Made by a program: the position numbers and the translations under genes
Assembly (NCBI RefSeq): GCF_014695725.1
Contig: NZ_JACJOU010000012.1
Span: 124,001 to 188,000 of the forward strand
Length of the DNA stretch: 64,000 bases
Source of the DNA: Microcoleus sp. FACHB-672
GTDB taxonomy: Bacteria > Cyanobacteriota > Cyanobacteriia > Cyanobacteriales > Oscillatoriaceae
Direction: 5' to 3'
Part shown: positions 21,301 to 30,684 of the stretch, piece after piece
How positions within the stretch are numbered: position 1 is the first letter of the stretch
How the letters are laid out: every line of letters starts with the position of its first letter
The notes under the pieces: model-generated
What the model was told of the DNA's origin: nothing
Database searches by the model: none
The model's input: the letters and a program-made list of their open reading frames with translations, nothing else

Positions 21301-21541
21301 ATTAGACCTGATGCTGCCGAAGATGGACGGATTTCAGTTCATCACAGAAGTCCGCCGCACTCTAGCCGGACGATCCGTGCCGGTTGTGGTGCTAACGGCG
21401 ATGGAACTCACGCCGGTAGAACGGCAGTACCTCACCGAAAACGTCGAGCTAATTCTTCAAAAAGGAGCTTGCAGCTACGAAGATTTGTTGGGCGAAGTTC
21501 GCGATTTATTAACCACCAGCATTGATCGCAGAGGGCAGTAG
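18305..21541 (+). CDS. Hybrid sensor histidine kinase (PAS-PAS-GAF-HK-REC-REC)
   Basis: 1078 residues from the ATG at 18305 (a GTG at 18266 and an ATG at 18545 are alternatives; the first 80 residues have no recognisable fold). One membrane helix ([20 protein letters not shown], about residues 100-119) is followed by two PAS domains (about 128-245 and 252-375), GAF (about 380-525), HisKA with His555, HATPase ([15 protein letters not shown]) and two receivers with Asp877 and Asp1001. In the second receiver the acidic pocket is altered: ITGDT stands where IVEDD is usual. Residues from the H-box onward are closely similar to the Amt-HK protein, including a 106-bp identical DNA run. The pair looks like a tandem duplication with different sensor halves. 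Confidence 0.92.
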   Translation: MKFQLPHDLAGVSRACLILAAVWAFYQLEQQRFCQGNYKLKLQYHKSSRARLESALDSPQFLTPSLAACISAYALQWVVKMPNFNSLSLVPAQWWQIGGGLLLLSTGILVYILVRYVKQLTAQAVSNSEEKFSKAFLASPDAITISTLKEGRFIEVNNSFLRITGYNRQEIIGYTSAERNIWANPDQRAQMLQLFQETGAVANQEIEVRKKAGEIGVGLISAEIINLGGQKCLLTITRDITERKQAEQALKMSETNYRAIFDSATDAIVVHDWETGRILDVNQKMCELFGYSAEEARSLNLDVLSADQPPYTKKRARQWVIKAAAGQPQLFEWLCQDKAGQPIWVEVNLKRVPLKGKDRLLAIVRDISERKWTEQALRNIAEGVSAATGEAFFRSLVQYLAKTLEVEWAFIGQLDKQSTIVETIAVCAHGEIADNFKYSLPYTPCENVVGKHLCCYPQGVQQEFPLDQLLVEMGVEGYMGAPLFNSAGSPLGILVVLSAKPLSNTQLAASMLRIFAMRAASELERKQAEEHLQRAKEVAEAANTAKSKFLANISHELRTPLNAIIGYSEMLQEDVEDAGNVEFVPDLQKIHAAGKHLLALINDILDISKIEAGKMELCLETFNIEALIDEVVSTAGPLIEKNSNTVEILGLDTQGEGSPQAATMHADLTKVRQILLNLLSNAAKFTEGGRITLTVTREEKHGSGELEVVNPESLIVFSVRDTGIGMSSEQVEKVFQPFTQADASTTRKYGGTGLGLAITRHFCQMMGGEINVESEVGVGSTFTVRLPAQVIDLAAVSVPVERLRGGDGETGKPIETLSVNSEPSSLPLVLVIDDDPAVRDLLERHLVKQGFGIASAGSGKDGLQLAKALRPAAITLDVMMPDMDGWAVLAALKSDPEVADIPVIVLTIADNQKIGFALGASDYLTKPVEYKRLVDLLKRYGRLHSSAGSAGQILMITGDTMQRQMLRNLLEKEGWSVTEAESGSDAVGLLAQSQPNLILLDLMLPKMDGFQFITEVRRTLAGRSVPVVVLTAMELTPVERQYLTENVELILQKGACSYEDLLGEVRDLLTTSIDRRGQ
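20552..20657 (+). repeat. 106-bp exact duplicate, copy B
   Basis: Identical to 17086-17191. The sequence upstream (20500-20551) also matches with a few third-position changes. Confidence 0.85.
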
Positions 21542-21639
21542 TCATTAACCAGAAGAATTGAAAATTAAGACTTAAGAATTGCGAAAGCTATTGTTCATAC
21601 TTCTGGCTGCTCTTGCAACTGCTAATAGGTAAACGAAAG

Positions 21640-22017
21640 ATGACTAAAATTTTGCTGGTCGAAGATAACGAGATGAATCGCGATATGCTTTCGCGGCGTC
21701 TGATTCGTAAAGGGTACGAAGTTGTAATCGCGACAGATGGTGCTCAAGGTGTGGAAATGGCCAAATCTGAAGCTCCCGACTTGATTTTGATGGATATGGG
21801 GTTGCCGGTGTTGGACGGTTGGCAGGCAACCCAGCAAATTAAAGCAGTCCCGACAACCCGGGCGATTCCAGTAATTGCCTTAACAGCTCACGCAATAGCC
21901 GGTGATCGGGAAAAGTGTTTGGAAGCCGGCTGCGACGATTATGACACCAAACCCGTGGAATTTGTCCGGCTTTTAGGCAAAATAGAGACACTTCTGGACA
22001 AAGCAGCCAAAGCATGA
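21640..22017 (+). CDS. Single-domain response regulator (DivK/CheY-like)
   Basis: 125 residues, one receiver domain. Acidic residues Glu8 and Asp9, phosphoacceptor Asp52 (LILMDMGLP), Thr in VIALTAHA and the conserved Lys in DTKPVEF. The phrase EDNEMNRDMLSRRL and the LTAHA segment are typical of receivers cut out of hybrid kinases and of DivK-like carriers. The ATG at 21640 is chosen over a TTG at 21613 because MTKILLVEDN is the usual start. It sits 98 bp after the hybrid kinase on the same strand, so it is the likely phosphate acceptor of one or both upstream kinases. Confidence 0.93.
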   Translation: MTKILLVEDNEMNRDMLSRRLIRKGYEVVIATDGAQGVEMAKSEAPDLILMDMGLPVLDGWQATQQIKAVPTTRAIPVIALTAHAIAGDREKCLEAGCDDYDTKPVEFVRLLGKIETLLDKAAKA

Positions 22018-22969
22018 CACAACAGAAAGAAGTAAAAAGCGAGAACCTAGGACGTTCTTGATTTGCCGGCCTTTGGAACCGCACTTATGCCTCTAGGCAA
22101 GCGAGACGTACAAAAAACAAGTGGGGTATCTCAACGGCTGCTCTCTTTTTTTCTATCTCATGGAGTGCGATTACCAAAACAATGGAGGACAGTAAACTCA
22201 CGATTTTTGCCAATGCTAAAGGTTTTACATTCACGCCAGCGAGTGACACAATAAGTTAGACCGATTCGCGCTCGTACTTGCATGGAAAACGGAGAGCTGC
22301 CGATGTAGAAATTTTTCATATTTTAACTTGTTATAACGGCTCATTTTCTTCACTTTTATTTAAAAATATGAAAATATTAAACGAAATCAAGTTAAATCGA
22401 AATAATAGTAGTTAACTCAAATCTTTTTAGAATTTATAGTTTTATGTTTTAAACAATTATGAAAGTTTTATTGAGTAACTATCTTTGTATTGGAGATTTT
22501 AATTATTAAAAGAGATAATAATGGAGAAATTGATAAAACAGGAAAAAATAAAACGCCCTGGCAAATACTGGATCTTTTAATTTTCAAATTTTTTTTGTCT
22601 TGACAGCGCTGAGTCGATTAAATGGTTTAAAGGAAATGCTTGCTGTACCAAGCGATTCTCCCACACGCTCTCTAAAATCGAAGCTTGATCAACCTCATGA
22701 CAGGAAAACCCTTTGTAATCTCACAAACCCTTAAGTAAGCTGCCGGCAACACTCACTGCTCTCCCAGCTAAGGAGGCCAAACCGCAAAACGCAAACATCA
22801 CGGACAGAACACTTATGCCGCGCATCCAGCTAGTTCAAGATATAAATAGAAATCCGATTTTTCTGCAAGCGCGGGGACAACCTGATCCTGGATGCCCAGC
22901 GATCAGTGCCACCCAAGGCATTCCCGCGTCGCTAAAGATTCAGGCGCTCAAAAACAAAGAGGCCATGCC
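22018..22969. other. Intergenic region before the receiver-cyclase gene
   Basis: 952 bp without a credible gene. The middle (22310-22580) is very AT-rich, a sign of promoter or spacer DNA. From 22892 an in-frame ATG could add 26 codons to the cyclase, but that part lacks family resemblance. No terminator after the receiver gene is evident and no repeat tract was seen. Confidence 0.45.
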
Positions 22970-24028
22970 ATGACCCTCGACCAAGCTGCCGTGCTGGTAG
23001 TTGATGATATTGAAGCGAACCGCGATTTGCTCGGACGCCGGTTAAAACGGCATGGTTATACCGTAACCGTTGCCGAAGATGGCTCTCAAGCGCTAGAGCT
23101 GATGCAAGCACAGCCGTTCGACTTGGTACTCCTCGACATCATGATGCCAAAAATGAACGGCTATCAGGTGCTTGAGCAGCTCAAAGCAGACTCCTCCCTG
23201 CGGCATATTCCAGTGATTATGATCTCGGCAGTGGACGACCTAGATAGTGTCGTCAAGTGCATTGAGTTGGGGGCAGAAGACTACTTAACCAAGCCTTTCA
23301 ACCCCGTATTGCTCAAAGCCCGCATTAGCGCCTGTCTGGAAAAGAAACGCTTGCGCGATCAAGAACAAGCTTTTTTAAAACAATTGCAAGCTGAACAGGA
23401 AAAATCTGAACGCCTGCTGCTCAACATCTTGCCCAAACCCATTGCCGAAAAGCTGAAACAGGGTTGGAATACGATTGCCGACAGCTTTGCCGAGGTGACT
23501 GTTTTATTTGCCGACATTGTTGACTTTACAAAGCTTTCAGCTCAAGTATCTCCGACAGACCTGGTTAACTTACTCAACGATATTTTTTCAACATTTGACC
23601 GACTGGCTGAACAACACGGCTTAGAGAAAATCAAAACAATTGGGGACGCTTATATGGTAGTCGGTGGGCTGCCGGTGCCCAGCGCTAATCACGCCCTCGC
23701 GATTGCTGAAATGGCGCTGGATATGCAGGACGCTATCGCTCAATTTAACACCCAGCGCGAACAACCCTTTAGTATCCGCATCGGAATCAACACCGGACCC
23801 GTCGTTGCCGGCGTAATTGGTACTCACAAATTCACTTACGATTTATGGGGTGACACCGTTAACATTGCCAGCCGCATGGAATCACAGGGAATTATCGGCA
23901 AAATTCAGGTGACATCTGCCACTTATGAGCGACTCCGTGAGCGTTATAAATTTGAGGATCGCGGTTTAATTGATGTCAAGGGTAAAGGAGAGATGAGGAC
24001 GTATTTGCTCCTCGACAGACAATCGTAG
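22970..24028 (+). CDS. Adenylate cyclase with N-terminal receiver domain (class IIIa type)
   Basis: 352 residues. Receiver domain 6-125 with Asp12/Asp13, phosphoacceptor Asp56 (VLLDIMMP) and Lys in LTKPFNP. A helical coiled linker (about 126-165, LLLNILPKPIAEKL) leads to a class III cyclase domain (about 175-345). Metal ligands are in LFADIVDFTKLS and the purine-selecting pair is Lys in KTIGDAYM and Asp in TYDLWGDTVN, which specifies ATP (guanylate cyclases have Glu/Cys). Arg in NIASRMES is the transition-state residue. All catalytic positions are present, so I expect phosphorylation-controlled cAMP synthesis in the cytosol. The start at 22970 has AGAGG about 8 nt upstream and gives MTLDQAAVLVVDD. 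It lies within the kinase cluster, so a neighbouring kinase is the likely phosphate source. Confidence 0.93.
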   Translation: MTLDQAAVLVVDDIEANRDLLGRRLKRHGYTVTVAEDGSQALELMQAQPFDLVLLDIMMPKMNGYQVLEQLKADSSLRHIPVIMISAVDDLDSVVKCIELGAEDYLTKPFNPVLLKARISACLEKKRLRDQEQAFLKQLQAEQEKSERLLLNILPKPIAEKLKQGWNTIADSFAEVTVLFADIVDFTKLSAQVSPTDLVNLLNDIFSTFDRLAEQHGLEKIKTIGDAYMVVGGLPVPSANHALAIAEMALDMQDAIAQFNTQREQPFSIRIGINTGPVVAGVIGTHKFTYDLWGDTVNIASRMESQGIIGKIQVTSATYERLRERYKFEDRGLIDVKGKGEMRTYLLLDRQS

Positions 24029-24032
24029 AAGC

Positions 24033-24074
24033 TAGAGACTAGGAACTGGAGACTAGAGACTAGAGACTAAAGAC
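24033..24074. repeat. Heptanucleotide tandem repeat (TAGAGAC)
   Basis: Six phased 7-bp units (TAGAGAC, TAGGAAC, TGGAGAC, TAGAGAC, TAGAGAC, TAAAGAC) begin 5 bp after the cyclase stop codon. Confidence 0.85.
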
Positions 24075-24206
24075 AGGGTGCAGCCAACTGGGGATTTGGG
24101 GAAAGTTTTAATGATTAACCCTCAGCTACGCTTATTACGCTGCTATGAGCCACAAAAGGCATAGCCAAATAGTGATACTGACAACCTTCTTTGAAACAGC
24201 ACTCGA

Positions 24207-26930
24207 ATGATTCATCATCTACTGAAGCGTCAATTGAAAAAACTTGGCATCCGAGAGGCGTCCCCACCTCAGGATGCCGAAGTATGGCAGCAATTTTTAA
24301 TGTCGGTGAGTCGCACTTACACCCAAACTGACCAACAGCGCTGTATGCTGGCCCACTCGCTAGCCAGTACCTGCGGCCAGATGCACGAGCTTTACATAAA
24401 TTTACGGCAATCCCATGATGCAAGAATAGCGGCAGAACGGAACCAGCTGAGGGCAGTGATCAGTTCCTTGGGGGCCGGTTTGTGCCTGCTTGATCCCGCT
24501 GGCTGCTTGCAGTCAATTAATCCAGAAGGCGAACGTCTTCTAGGGTGGCTAGAATCTGAATTAATCGGCAAACACTTTTTAGAATTGGTAGAAACGCCAT
24601 CACTTTTGTCTGTACAAGACGCGCCTGAGTGCGCCCCAGGAATATTACCTTCAGGGTCAATCTGTGGTGGTAGCCGAGAAGGATGTTTTCAGCGTCGGGA
24701 CGGCACAATGTTGCCGGTGTCTTATGTATTGAATCCAATCGTTGAGAATGGTGTGCCGGTGGGGGCAGTTCTCGTATTTTTTGACATTACAGAGCGCAAA
24801 CGAGCGGAAATCTCACTGACCCGAAGCGAAGCTAACAATCGTGCTCTCGTTAATGCGATTCCAGATTTAATGTTTCGCCTCAACAAAGAGGGCACGTTTC
24901 TAGACTTTAAAGCTGCGAAAGGAACTAATTTTTCCCTATTGATAGAACGAGAATTTTTAGGGAAAAATGTGTGGGGAGTTTTGCCACCGGCAGTCGCCCA
25001 AGCGTGTGTCCACTATGGGGAGCAAGCTTTGGCAACGGGTGAGGTACAAATCTTTGAATATCAGTTACTACTAAATGGTTACCGCTGCGATTATGAGGCT
25101 CGAATTGTGGTGAGTGGAGAAGCGGAAGTTCTGGCGATTGTGCGTGATATGAGTGAGCGCAAACTAGCAGAGGAAGCACTTCTGCAAAGTGAGGAAAAGT
25201 ATCGCTCTGTGGTTGATAACATCAAGGAGGTGATTTTTCAAACTGATGCATTGGGTTTTTTCACCTTTCTCAACCCAGCGTGGACAGAAATCACCGGCTA
25301 CACACGCCAAGAAAGTATTGGCACTCATTTCTTTAATTACGTTCACCCACACGATCATCAACAACGGCAAGAATATTTCCAGGAGCCGATTGAATTTCAA
25401 GACGACTGCTGCCGCGAGCAAATGCGCTATTTAACAAAAGACGGCGGGGTTCGTTGGATTGAGGTGAATACCCAATTTATTCGAGATCAGGAAAACCGGC
25501 TGACTGGGACCTTCGGAACGCTCAATGACATTACAGATCGCAAGCAGGCAGAAGAGTCTTTGCAGTATCGCATTGAGTTTGAACAATTGCTCACCACGCT
25601 ATCAACGAATTTTATTAATTTAGCCCCAGATGAAATGGACACCGGCATCAATCACGCTCTCGAAGTGATTGGCACCTTTGCCGGTGTGGATCGTAGTTAT
25701 ATTTTTCAATTCAAAGATGACAAAATTCACCTTGATAATACCCACGAGTGGTGCGCTGCCGGCATTCAATCGCAAATATCTGCTTTGCAAGAAGTGCCGA
25801 TAGCAGCGTTGCCGTGGTTGATGACAAAACTCCGCCAATTTGAGAACATTTATATTCCCCGAGTGAACGATTTGCCGGCTGAAGCGACTGCTGAAAAAGA
25901 ACATTTGCTTGAGCAAAGTATTCAATCACTGATCGCGGTGCCAATGGTTTGTGGTCGATCTTTAATGGGATTTGTCGGATTTGATTCGGTGGTGTCGGAA
26001 AAAACTTGGCCGCAAGAAAGCATTGCGCTGCTTAAAATGGTTGCGGAAATGCTCGCCAATGCCCTACAGCGCCAGTGTACTGAAGCACAATTACAACAGG
26101 CTAAAGAAGTCGCCGTCCGCGAAGCGGCGCGAAGTGCAGCCGCAAATCAAGCGAAAAGCGTATTTCTGGCTAATATTAGTCATGAACTCCGCACGCCGCT
26201 AAATGCGATTATCGGCTATAGCGAGATGCTGCAAGAAGAAGCCGAGGATTTAGGCTATGGGGAGATTAACCCGGATTTGGAAAAAATTCGAGGTGCCGGC
26301 AACCATTTACTCGCTTTAATTAACGATATTCTTGATATTTCTAAGATTGAAGCCGGTCGAATGAATCTTTATGTGGAAACCATCGATCTTCCCACCTTGG
26401 TTGAAAATGTGGTGAACACAATTCAGCCGCTTGTCGAGAAAAATAATAACACCCTAGAAATTTTGTGTGATGCCGGCTTAATGATGCACGCCGATCTCAC
26501 CAAGGTGCGCCAGATCCTTTTAAACCTGCTCAGCAATGCTGCTAAATTTACCGAAAACGGCACAATTACTTTAACGGTTAGCAGCAACCAAAAGCCAGAG
26601 CGTGAGGGGGATTCTACCATTGCTTCCCTCACTCCTTCAACTGCTCTTCCACTGAGCAGCCAGCACAAGGCATTTGTGACTTTCACTGTCGCTGATACCG
26701 GCATCGGCATCCCCCCAGAGCAGTTACAGACTATCTTTGAGGCGTTCACACAAGCAGATCCATCCACCACACGCAAGTATGGCGGCACCGGCTTGGGGTT
26801 GGCTATCAGCCAGCGCTTCTGTCACATGATGGGTGGCGAAATTACTGTTACCAGTGAGGTGGATGTTGGCTCAACTTTTACAGTTTACCTGCCGGCTGAG
26901 GTGAGCGACCGGAAAACTGTCCCCCAGTGA
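24207..26930 (+). CDS. Soluble PAS-PAS-PAS-GAF sensor histidine kinase
   Basis: 907 residues, no membrane helix and no receiver. An N-terminal helical segment (1-80, LKKLGI...WQQFL) of a type often found before PAS-kinases is followed by PAS 1 (about 80-200), PAS 2 (about 205-320), PAS 3 with PAC (about 328-450) and GAF (about 455-625). HisKA has His659 in [13 protein letters not shown], and the HATPase has [19 protein letters not shown] and [10 protein letters not shown] 30-residue Ser/Thr-rich insertion (after TLTVSSNQK) sits inside the HATPase domain before the G1 box. Since it lacks a receiver, it needs a partner: the receiver-cyclase 178 bp upstream or the lone receiver at 21640-22017 are the natural candidates. 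The kinase core is related to the two upstream hybrid kinases but clearly diverged. Confidence 0.92.
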   Translation: MIHHLLKRQLKKLGIREASPPQDAEVWQQFLMSVSRTYTQTDQQRCMLAHSLASTCGQMHELYINLRQSHDARIAAERNQLRAVISSLGAGLCLLDPAGCLQSINPEGERLLGWLESELIGKHFLELVETPSLLSVQDAPECAPGILPSGSICGGSREGCFQRRDGTMLPVSYVLNPIVENGVPVGAVLVFFDITERKRAEISLTRSEANNRALVNAIPDLMFRLNKEGTFLDFKAAKGTNFSLLIEREFLGKNVWGVLPPAVAQACVHYGEQALATGEVQIFEYQLLLNGYRCDYEARIVVSGEAEVLAIVRDMSERKLAEEALLQSEEKYRSVVDNIKEVIFQTDALGFFTFLNPAWTEITGYTRQESIGTHFFNYVHPHDHQQRQEYFQEPIEFQDDCCREQMRYLTKDGGVRWIEVNTQFIRDQENRLTGTFGTLNDITDRKQAEESLQYRIEFEQLLTTLSTNFINLAPDEMDTGINHALEVIGTFAGVDRSYIFQFKDDKIHLDNTHEWCAAGIQSQISALQEVPIAALPWLMTKLRQFENIYIPRVNDLPAEATAEKEHLLEQSIQSLIAVPMVCGRSLMGFVGFDSVVSEKTWPQESIALLKMVAEMLANALQRQCTEAQLQQAKEVAVREAARSAAANQAKSVFLANISHELRTPLNAIIGYSEMLQEEAEDLGYGEINPDLEKIRGAGNHLLALINDILDISKIEAGRMNLYVETIDLPTLVENVVNTIQPLVEKNNNTLEILCDAGLMMHADLTKVRQILLNLLSNAAKFTENGTITLTVSSNQKPEREGDSTIASLTPSTALPLSSQHKAFVTFTVADTGIGIPPEQLQTIFEAFTQADPSTTRKYGGTGLGLAISQRFCHMMGGEITVTSEVDVGSTFTVYLPAEVSDRKTVPQ

Positions 26931-27367
26931 GCGAAGCAATGGGTTAAAAATCGGAAAGTTTCATAAAATTTCTAACCACCTTGGCATAAAATGCTATTTC
27001 AAATTGGCTAAAAAAATAAATTGATGATGATTGCCGGCGCGAAATAAGACGTGCAGCCTGAGAAAAGGACGAAGGTCACTGTCACGTCTGTAACAAGCTT
27101 TAGAGCTGACAACTCTATCATATCCTTCCCAAAAATGCCGGCAAAAGAGATGGAACTGAAAATTTATCAAAAAGCAAAAGAATTGTGAAGATATCTCAAA
27201 AAATTGGACTATAACATTGTCCTTAAAACGCCCAACAAATTTAAGTTTCCTAATGCCGGCTCATTAGAACCCGTATTCACAACTGGAAAATTTTTGGCAA
27301 TAAGCGTGTTTGCCATTTCAAACTTGTAAAGAAGTACAAACGCAATCATCTTACCTTACAAAACTTA
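26931..27367. other. Intergenic region before surE
   Basis: 437 bp, AT-rich with several GCCGGC sites. No gene, tandem repeat or clear terminator was found; the surE promoter should lie here. Confidence 0.4.
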
Positions 27368-28189
27368 ATGAAACTCCTCATCAGTAATGACGACGGCATC
27401 TTTGCTCCTGGCATCCGCACTCTTGCCGACACGCTTGCAGCCGCCGGCCATGAAGTGACCGTAGTCTGCCCAGATCGAGAGCGCTCAGCGACCGGCCACG
27501 GCCTTACCTTGCATCAACCGATCCGTGCTGAAGTTGTAGAGTCGGTTTTTCACCCCACGATCAAAGCTTGGTCATGTTCTGGAACACCTGCCGACTGCGT
27601 CAAGTTAGCTTTATGGGCATTACTCGAAAGCCCTCCAGATTTGGTGCTCTCTGGCATCAACCAGGGCCAAAACTTGGGAAGTGATATTCTGTACTCCGGC
27701 ACCGTTTCAGCAGCAATGGAAGGGCTTTTAGAAGGCATTCCGAGCATCGCTTTCAGTCTGGTGAGCTACACCACCCACAGCTTTGAACCGGCAGCGAATT
27801 TCGCAGTTGCCTTAGTAGCTCAGCTTGCCGAACAGCCCCTGCCCTCACTGATGCTGCTCAATGTCAACATCCCACCTGTCGGGCAAGAAGAAATTGCCGG
27901 TGTTGCCCTCACCCGTTTAGGAGTGCGTCGGTACATTGATATTTTCCAGAAGCGGGTTGATCCGCGCGGAAAAACTTATTACTGGCTAGCCGGTGAGGTT
28001 GTTGAAGAAATTGAAGCAAGCGCCAATCCCGATCTTCCCGAACAGTTACCGACCGACGTGCGGAAAATTCGCGACAACTACATCACAATTACCCCACTGC
28101 ATTACAATCTCACAGACTTTACAGGACTTCAAACCTTGCAATCATGGAAATTTCCCTGGACAATTTCCCAAACAAAAGCCCTAGAGTGA
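27368..28189 (+). CDS. surE: 5'/3'-nucleotidase SurE
   Basis: 273 residues. SurE removes phosphate from nucleoside monophosphates (and short polyphosphates) and is a stationary-phase survival protein. Metal-binding Asp residues are in [14 protein letters not shown] (residues 3-16), the catalytic loop is in [16 protein letters not shown] (about 35-50), and Asn in [20 protein letters not shown] (about 96-115) completes the site. The family C-terminal segment near [16 protein letters not shown] is present. Length fits the cyanobacterial form. ATG at 27368; the upstream sequence has no strong ribosome-binding site. It is not next to pcm or rpoS, so it stands alone here. Confidence 0.97.
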   Translation: MKLLISNDDGIFAPGIRTLADTLAAAGHEVTVVCPDRERSATGHGLTLHQPIRAEVVESVFHPTIKAWSCSGTPADCVKLALWALLESPPDLVLSGINQGQNLGSDILYSGTVSAAMEGLLEGIPSIAFSLVSYTTHSFEPAANFAVALVAQLAEQPLPSLMLLNVNIPPVGQEEIAGVALTRLGVRRYIDIFQKRVDPRGKTYYWLAGEVVEEIEASANPDLPEQLPTDVRKIRDNYITITPLHYNLTDFTGLQTLQSWKFPWTISQTKALE

Positions 28190-28597
28190 ATAGCCACTGT
28201 ACGAAGAGTGAAACAACCAGAGTAGACTAGAAATTAGGTAGGGCAACCTTCACGGGTCAACAGCCCGCTTCTGCCCTCGCTTATGTTGGTTTAGCCAACC
28301 GCAGACATCGACAGGGCTTGCCGACAGGCAAACGAACCCCAAACGAACGCATCGGTTTAATTCTGCCGCGTTCTGCTCAGTCTCCAGAAAGAATTCCCAA
28401 ATGTCCCCTTAACGCTGACATTTGGGCGCTTCTTCACAGCGCATAGGTGAGTGGAGATGATTGTCATCTCAAAGCCGGCTGGCTTATAGAAACTCACCCC
28501 CGTTTCAACTCCGTGCTTGGCCGATCACTGAGATCCACTGCCGGCTTTCAGCAAGCGCCAAAAATCAAATCATGTTTTGGGAAAGCGGGAAATACGA
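28190..28597. other. GC-richer intergenic region with a hairpin; possible structured RNA
   Basis: 408 bp. At 28396-28426 a perfect 9-bp stem CCCAAATGT/ACATTTGGG encloses a 13-nt loop. The stretch 28240-28380 is GC-rich with several short complementary segments, unlike other spacers in the window. No T-run directly follows the hairpin, so it is not a classical terminator. A leader or non-coding RNA is possible but no known family was recognised. Confidence 0.4.
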
Positions 28598-28990
28598 ATG
28601 AACGCTCACACCTTTGATAGTCACTCTGTCACTTGCCCGATTTGCAATCGCACTGGCACCATTCAGTCTGGGTTAATGTTCGGGGGTTTGTATACCTGTC
28701 CTTACTGTCAGGAACGTTTGGTGATTAGTTGGAGCGGCCATTACGTGCGAGACCCCTTCACGTTACAACAGCTTGCGGTTGGGCGGATGCTGCGCCGGCA
28801 GAGCCGGCCTCTGGCACGGGTTCTGCGCGATGTCGGACTCGCAAAACGTCCGTCTCTCGTGGGTGTTTTGGCCACTGCGGTTGTGGTTGGGATTACTGTG
28901 GCCGCCCTAGAAGGCTGGATTCCTGATCGCAATCTCTTTCAGGGACTGATAAACCACGTAACAGAGGTTGTCGAGTCTAAGACTCAGTAA
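28598..28990 (+). CDS. Small zinc-ribbon membrane protein, function unknown
   Basis: 130 residues from the ATG at 28598 (a TTG at 28577 is an alternative). Residues about 12-40 form a zinc ribbon: CPIC, a 19-residue spacer, then CPYC. A basic stretch (RMLRRQSRPLARVLRDVG) precedes one membrane helix at about residues 88-105 (LVGVLATAVVVGITVAAL), and the C-terminal tail is short. This suggests a cytosolic zinc ribbon anchored at the membrane. I do not know a named family. Codon use is like its neighbours, and no clear operon partner exists (dtd starts 207 bp later). Confidence 0.75.
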   Translation: MNAHTFDSHSVTCPICNRTGTIQSGLMFGGLYTCPYCQERLVISWSGHYVRDPFTLQQLAVGRMLRRQSRPLARVLRDVGLAKRPSLVGVLATAVVVGITVAALEGWIPDRNLFQGLINHVTEVVESKTQ

Positions 28991-29197
28991 GGAGAAGACA
29001 GGATTTTTGCTTTTGGCTTTTACTTTTTAGGATTGAGTTTTTATATCTAGACTGCGAAGTTCAGCGGCGCTCGACTGGCAAGAAAACAAGGAAATTTTTC
29101 ACCATTCTAAATTCTATAAACCAGAAACCAGACAAAATCGAGTGACCAGGCTGCCGGCATTTCTATGATGTTGAACTAAGAGTTTCTCACGGTTAAT

Positions 29198-29656
29198 ATG
29201 CGAGTCGTTGTCCAGCGCGTTAAATCATCTCAAGTGACGGTTGCCGATTGTGTGATTGGTCAAATTGGCCAGGGACTGAACTTGCTCGTTGGGATTGCTG
29301 GCACGGATACTGAAGCAGAACTTGAGTGGATGGTTCGCAAGTGCTTGGATCTGCGGCTGTTTCCGGATGCCGGGGATGAGGGTGTCGGTCGTTGGGAGAA
29401 ATCAGTTTTAGACATTGGGGGTGAACTGCTTGTCGTCAGCCAGTTCACCCTCTACGGTGACTGCCGCAAAGGCCGCCGACCCTCCTTTGATCGTTCAGCA
29501 CCCCCTGACAAAGCCCGGAACCTTTACGAACAGTTTGTCGCCAAGTTGCGGCAGAGTGGGTTGCGCGTAGAAACCGGCGAGTTTGGTGCCATGATGCAAG
29601 TCTTCATCGAAAATGATGGCCCTGTTACCTTGTTGCTAGAACGGGAAGCCGGTTGA
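29198..29656 (+). CDS. dtd: D-aminoacyl-tRNA deacylase
   Basis: 152 residues, the full family length. It hydrolyses D-amino acids (and Gly from tRNA-Ala) off mischarged tRNA. The N-terminus [13 protein letters not shown], the catalytic-site segment [17 protein letters not shown] (about residues 81-97) and the cross-subunit Gly-cisPro motif in [10 protein letters not shown] (about 138-147) are all present. The ATG at 29198 begins the conserved start. Stand-alone gene in plus orientation. Confidence 0.97.
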   Translation: MRVVVQRVKSSQVTVADCVIGQIGQGLNLLVGIAGTDTEAELEWMVRKCLDLRLFPDAGDEGVGRWEKSVLDIGGELLVVSQFTLYGDCRKGRRPSFDRSAPPDKARNLYEQFVAKLRQSGLRVETGEFGAMMQVFIENDGPVTLLLEREAG

Positions 29657-29822
29657 ACAGAGTGGGAGAGGGGAGGAAACACTTTTTCGTGCTTTGGGGT
29701 CACACGATTAAACATTTAAATAATTTTTTCTAATATTAAAAATTCACAATAAGGTATTTAAACTTATCGGAATTTTGATAATGTAAACAAGTATATCGAA
29801 AAAAACCTATGGGTAATGTTTT

Positions 29823-30614
29823 ATGCAAGGAAGCACATCTGCTAACTCAAATGACCCGCTATCTAGAGGCGGCTCGGACGCCTTTCCATTTGCTTCGGGA
29901 ATGACAGTCTTCTGTGACTTTGACGGCCCGATTATTGATGTTTCTGAGCGATACTACAGCACCTATCAGCTAGGATTAGCTGAGACTGAGGCTTCATACA
30001 AAGATCAAGGCATCTGTTTACACCTCCAGAGACTGACGCAAGAGCAGTTCTGGCAAATGAAGCAAGCTCGCCTCCCTGATATTGAAATTGCCATGCGTTC
30101 GGGTTTGCAGGGACAGGAAGTGGATGTATTTGTGCAGCGGGTGAGCCAGATCGTGAATCAGCCGAATTTATTGCACAAAGATCGCTTACAACCTGGGGTT
30201 CAGTGGGCGTTAGCTTTGCTGCATTCGCGAGGAATGCGGCTGGTGTTAGTGACGTTACGCCGGCAAACTCAAGCCACCCAAATTTTAGAGAATTACGGCT
30301 TAGCGAACCTATTTACTTGTATTCAGGGAACTGAAGACGACCACTCGGCTTATCACAATTACTCAGACGTGAAAAAACAGCTGTTAGCTGAAGTCATGGC
30401 TCAGCAAAATGTGTTGCCGGCTTCAGCCTGGATGATCGGCGATACAGAAGCAGATATTTTGGCTGGACAAGCTTTAGAAATACCGACAATTGCCTTGACT
30501 TGCGGGCTGCGGAGCCGTTTTTACTTGCAGCAATTCCAGCCAACCCGGATTACTTCAGATTTGCTCTCTGCGGTGCATTACCTGTTAGGTTGCACCCAAG
30601 CCATTGCAGTTTAG
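29823..30614 (+). CDS. HAD-superfamily hydrolase, phosphatase-like
   Basis: 263 residues. Motif I FCDFDGPIID (residues about 30-39) has the nucleophile Asp and the acid Asp two residues on. Motif II is in LVLVTLRR, the motif III Lys is probably in DVKKQLL, and motif IV is MIGDTEADILAG (about 202-213). The helical cap between motifs I and II is of the C1 type, as in phosphoglycolate phosphatase-like enzymes. The DGPIID variant, with Pro where DGT/DGV is usual, is found in several cyanobacterial HAD proteins. The substrate is unknown; a sugar phosphate or phosphoglycolate-like compound is a guess. The N-terminal 27 residues are Ser/Gly-rich and may be non-essential; the Met in ASGMTVFCDF is an alternative start. 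Confidence 0.85.
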   Translation: MQGSTSANSNDPLSRGGSDAFPFASGMTVFCDFDGPIIDVSERYYSTYQLGLAETEASYKDQGICLHLQRLTQEQFWQMKQARLPDIEIAMRSGLQGQEVDVFVQRVSQIVNQPNLLHKDRLQPGVQWALALLHSRGMRLVLVTLRRQTQATQILENYGLANLFTCIQGTEDDHSAYHNYSDVKKQLLAEVMAQQNVLPASAWMIGDTEADILAGQALEIPTIALTCGLRSRFYLQQFQPTRITSDLLSAVHYLLGCTQAIAV

Positions 30615-30684
30615 ACAACTTGAGATCGGCTTAATCTTGTTACCACAAGCCGGGGCTAATTTCAAACCAGATTCAGCAAAGCAA

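Noticed and set aside
24033-24074. Possible CRISPR array from evenly spaced repeats
   Set aside because: Units are 7 bp and contiguous with no spacers; it is an STRR tract. No cas genes are present.
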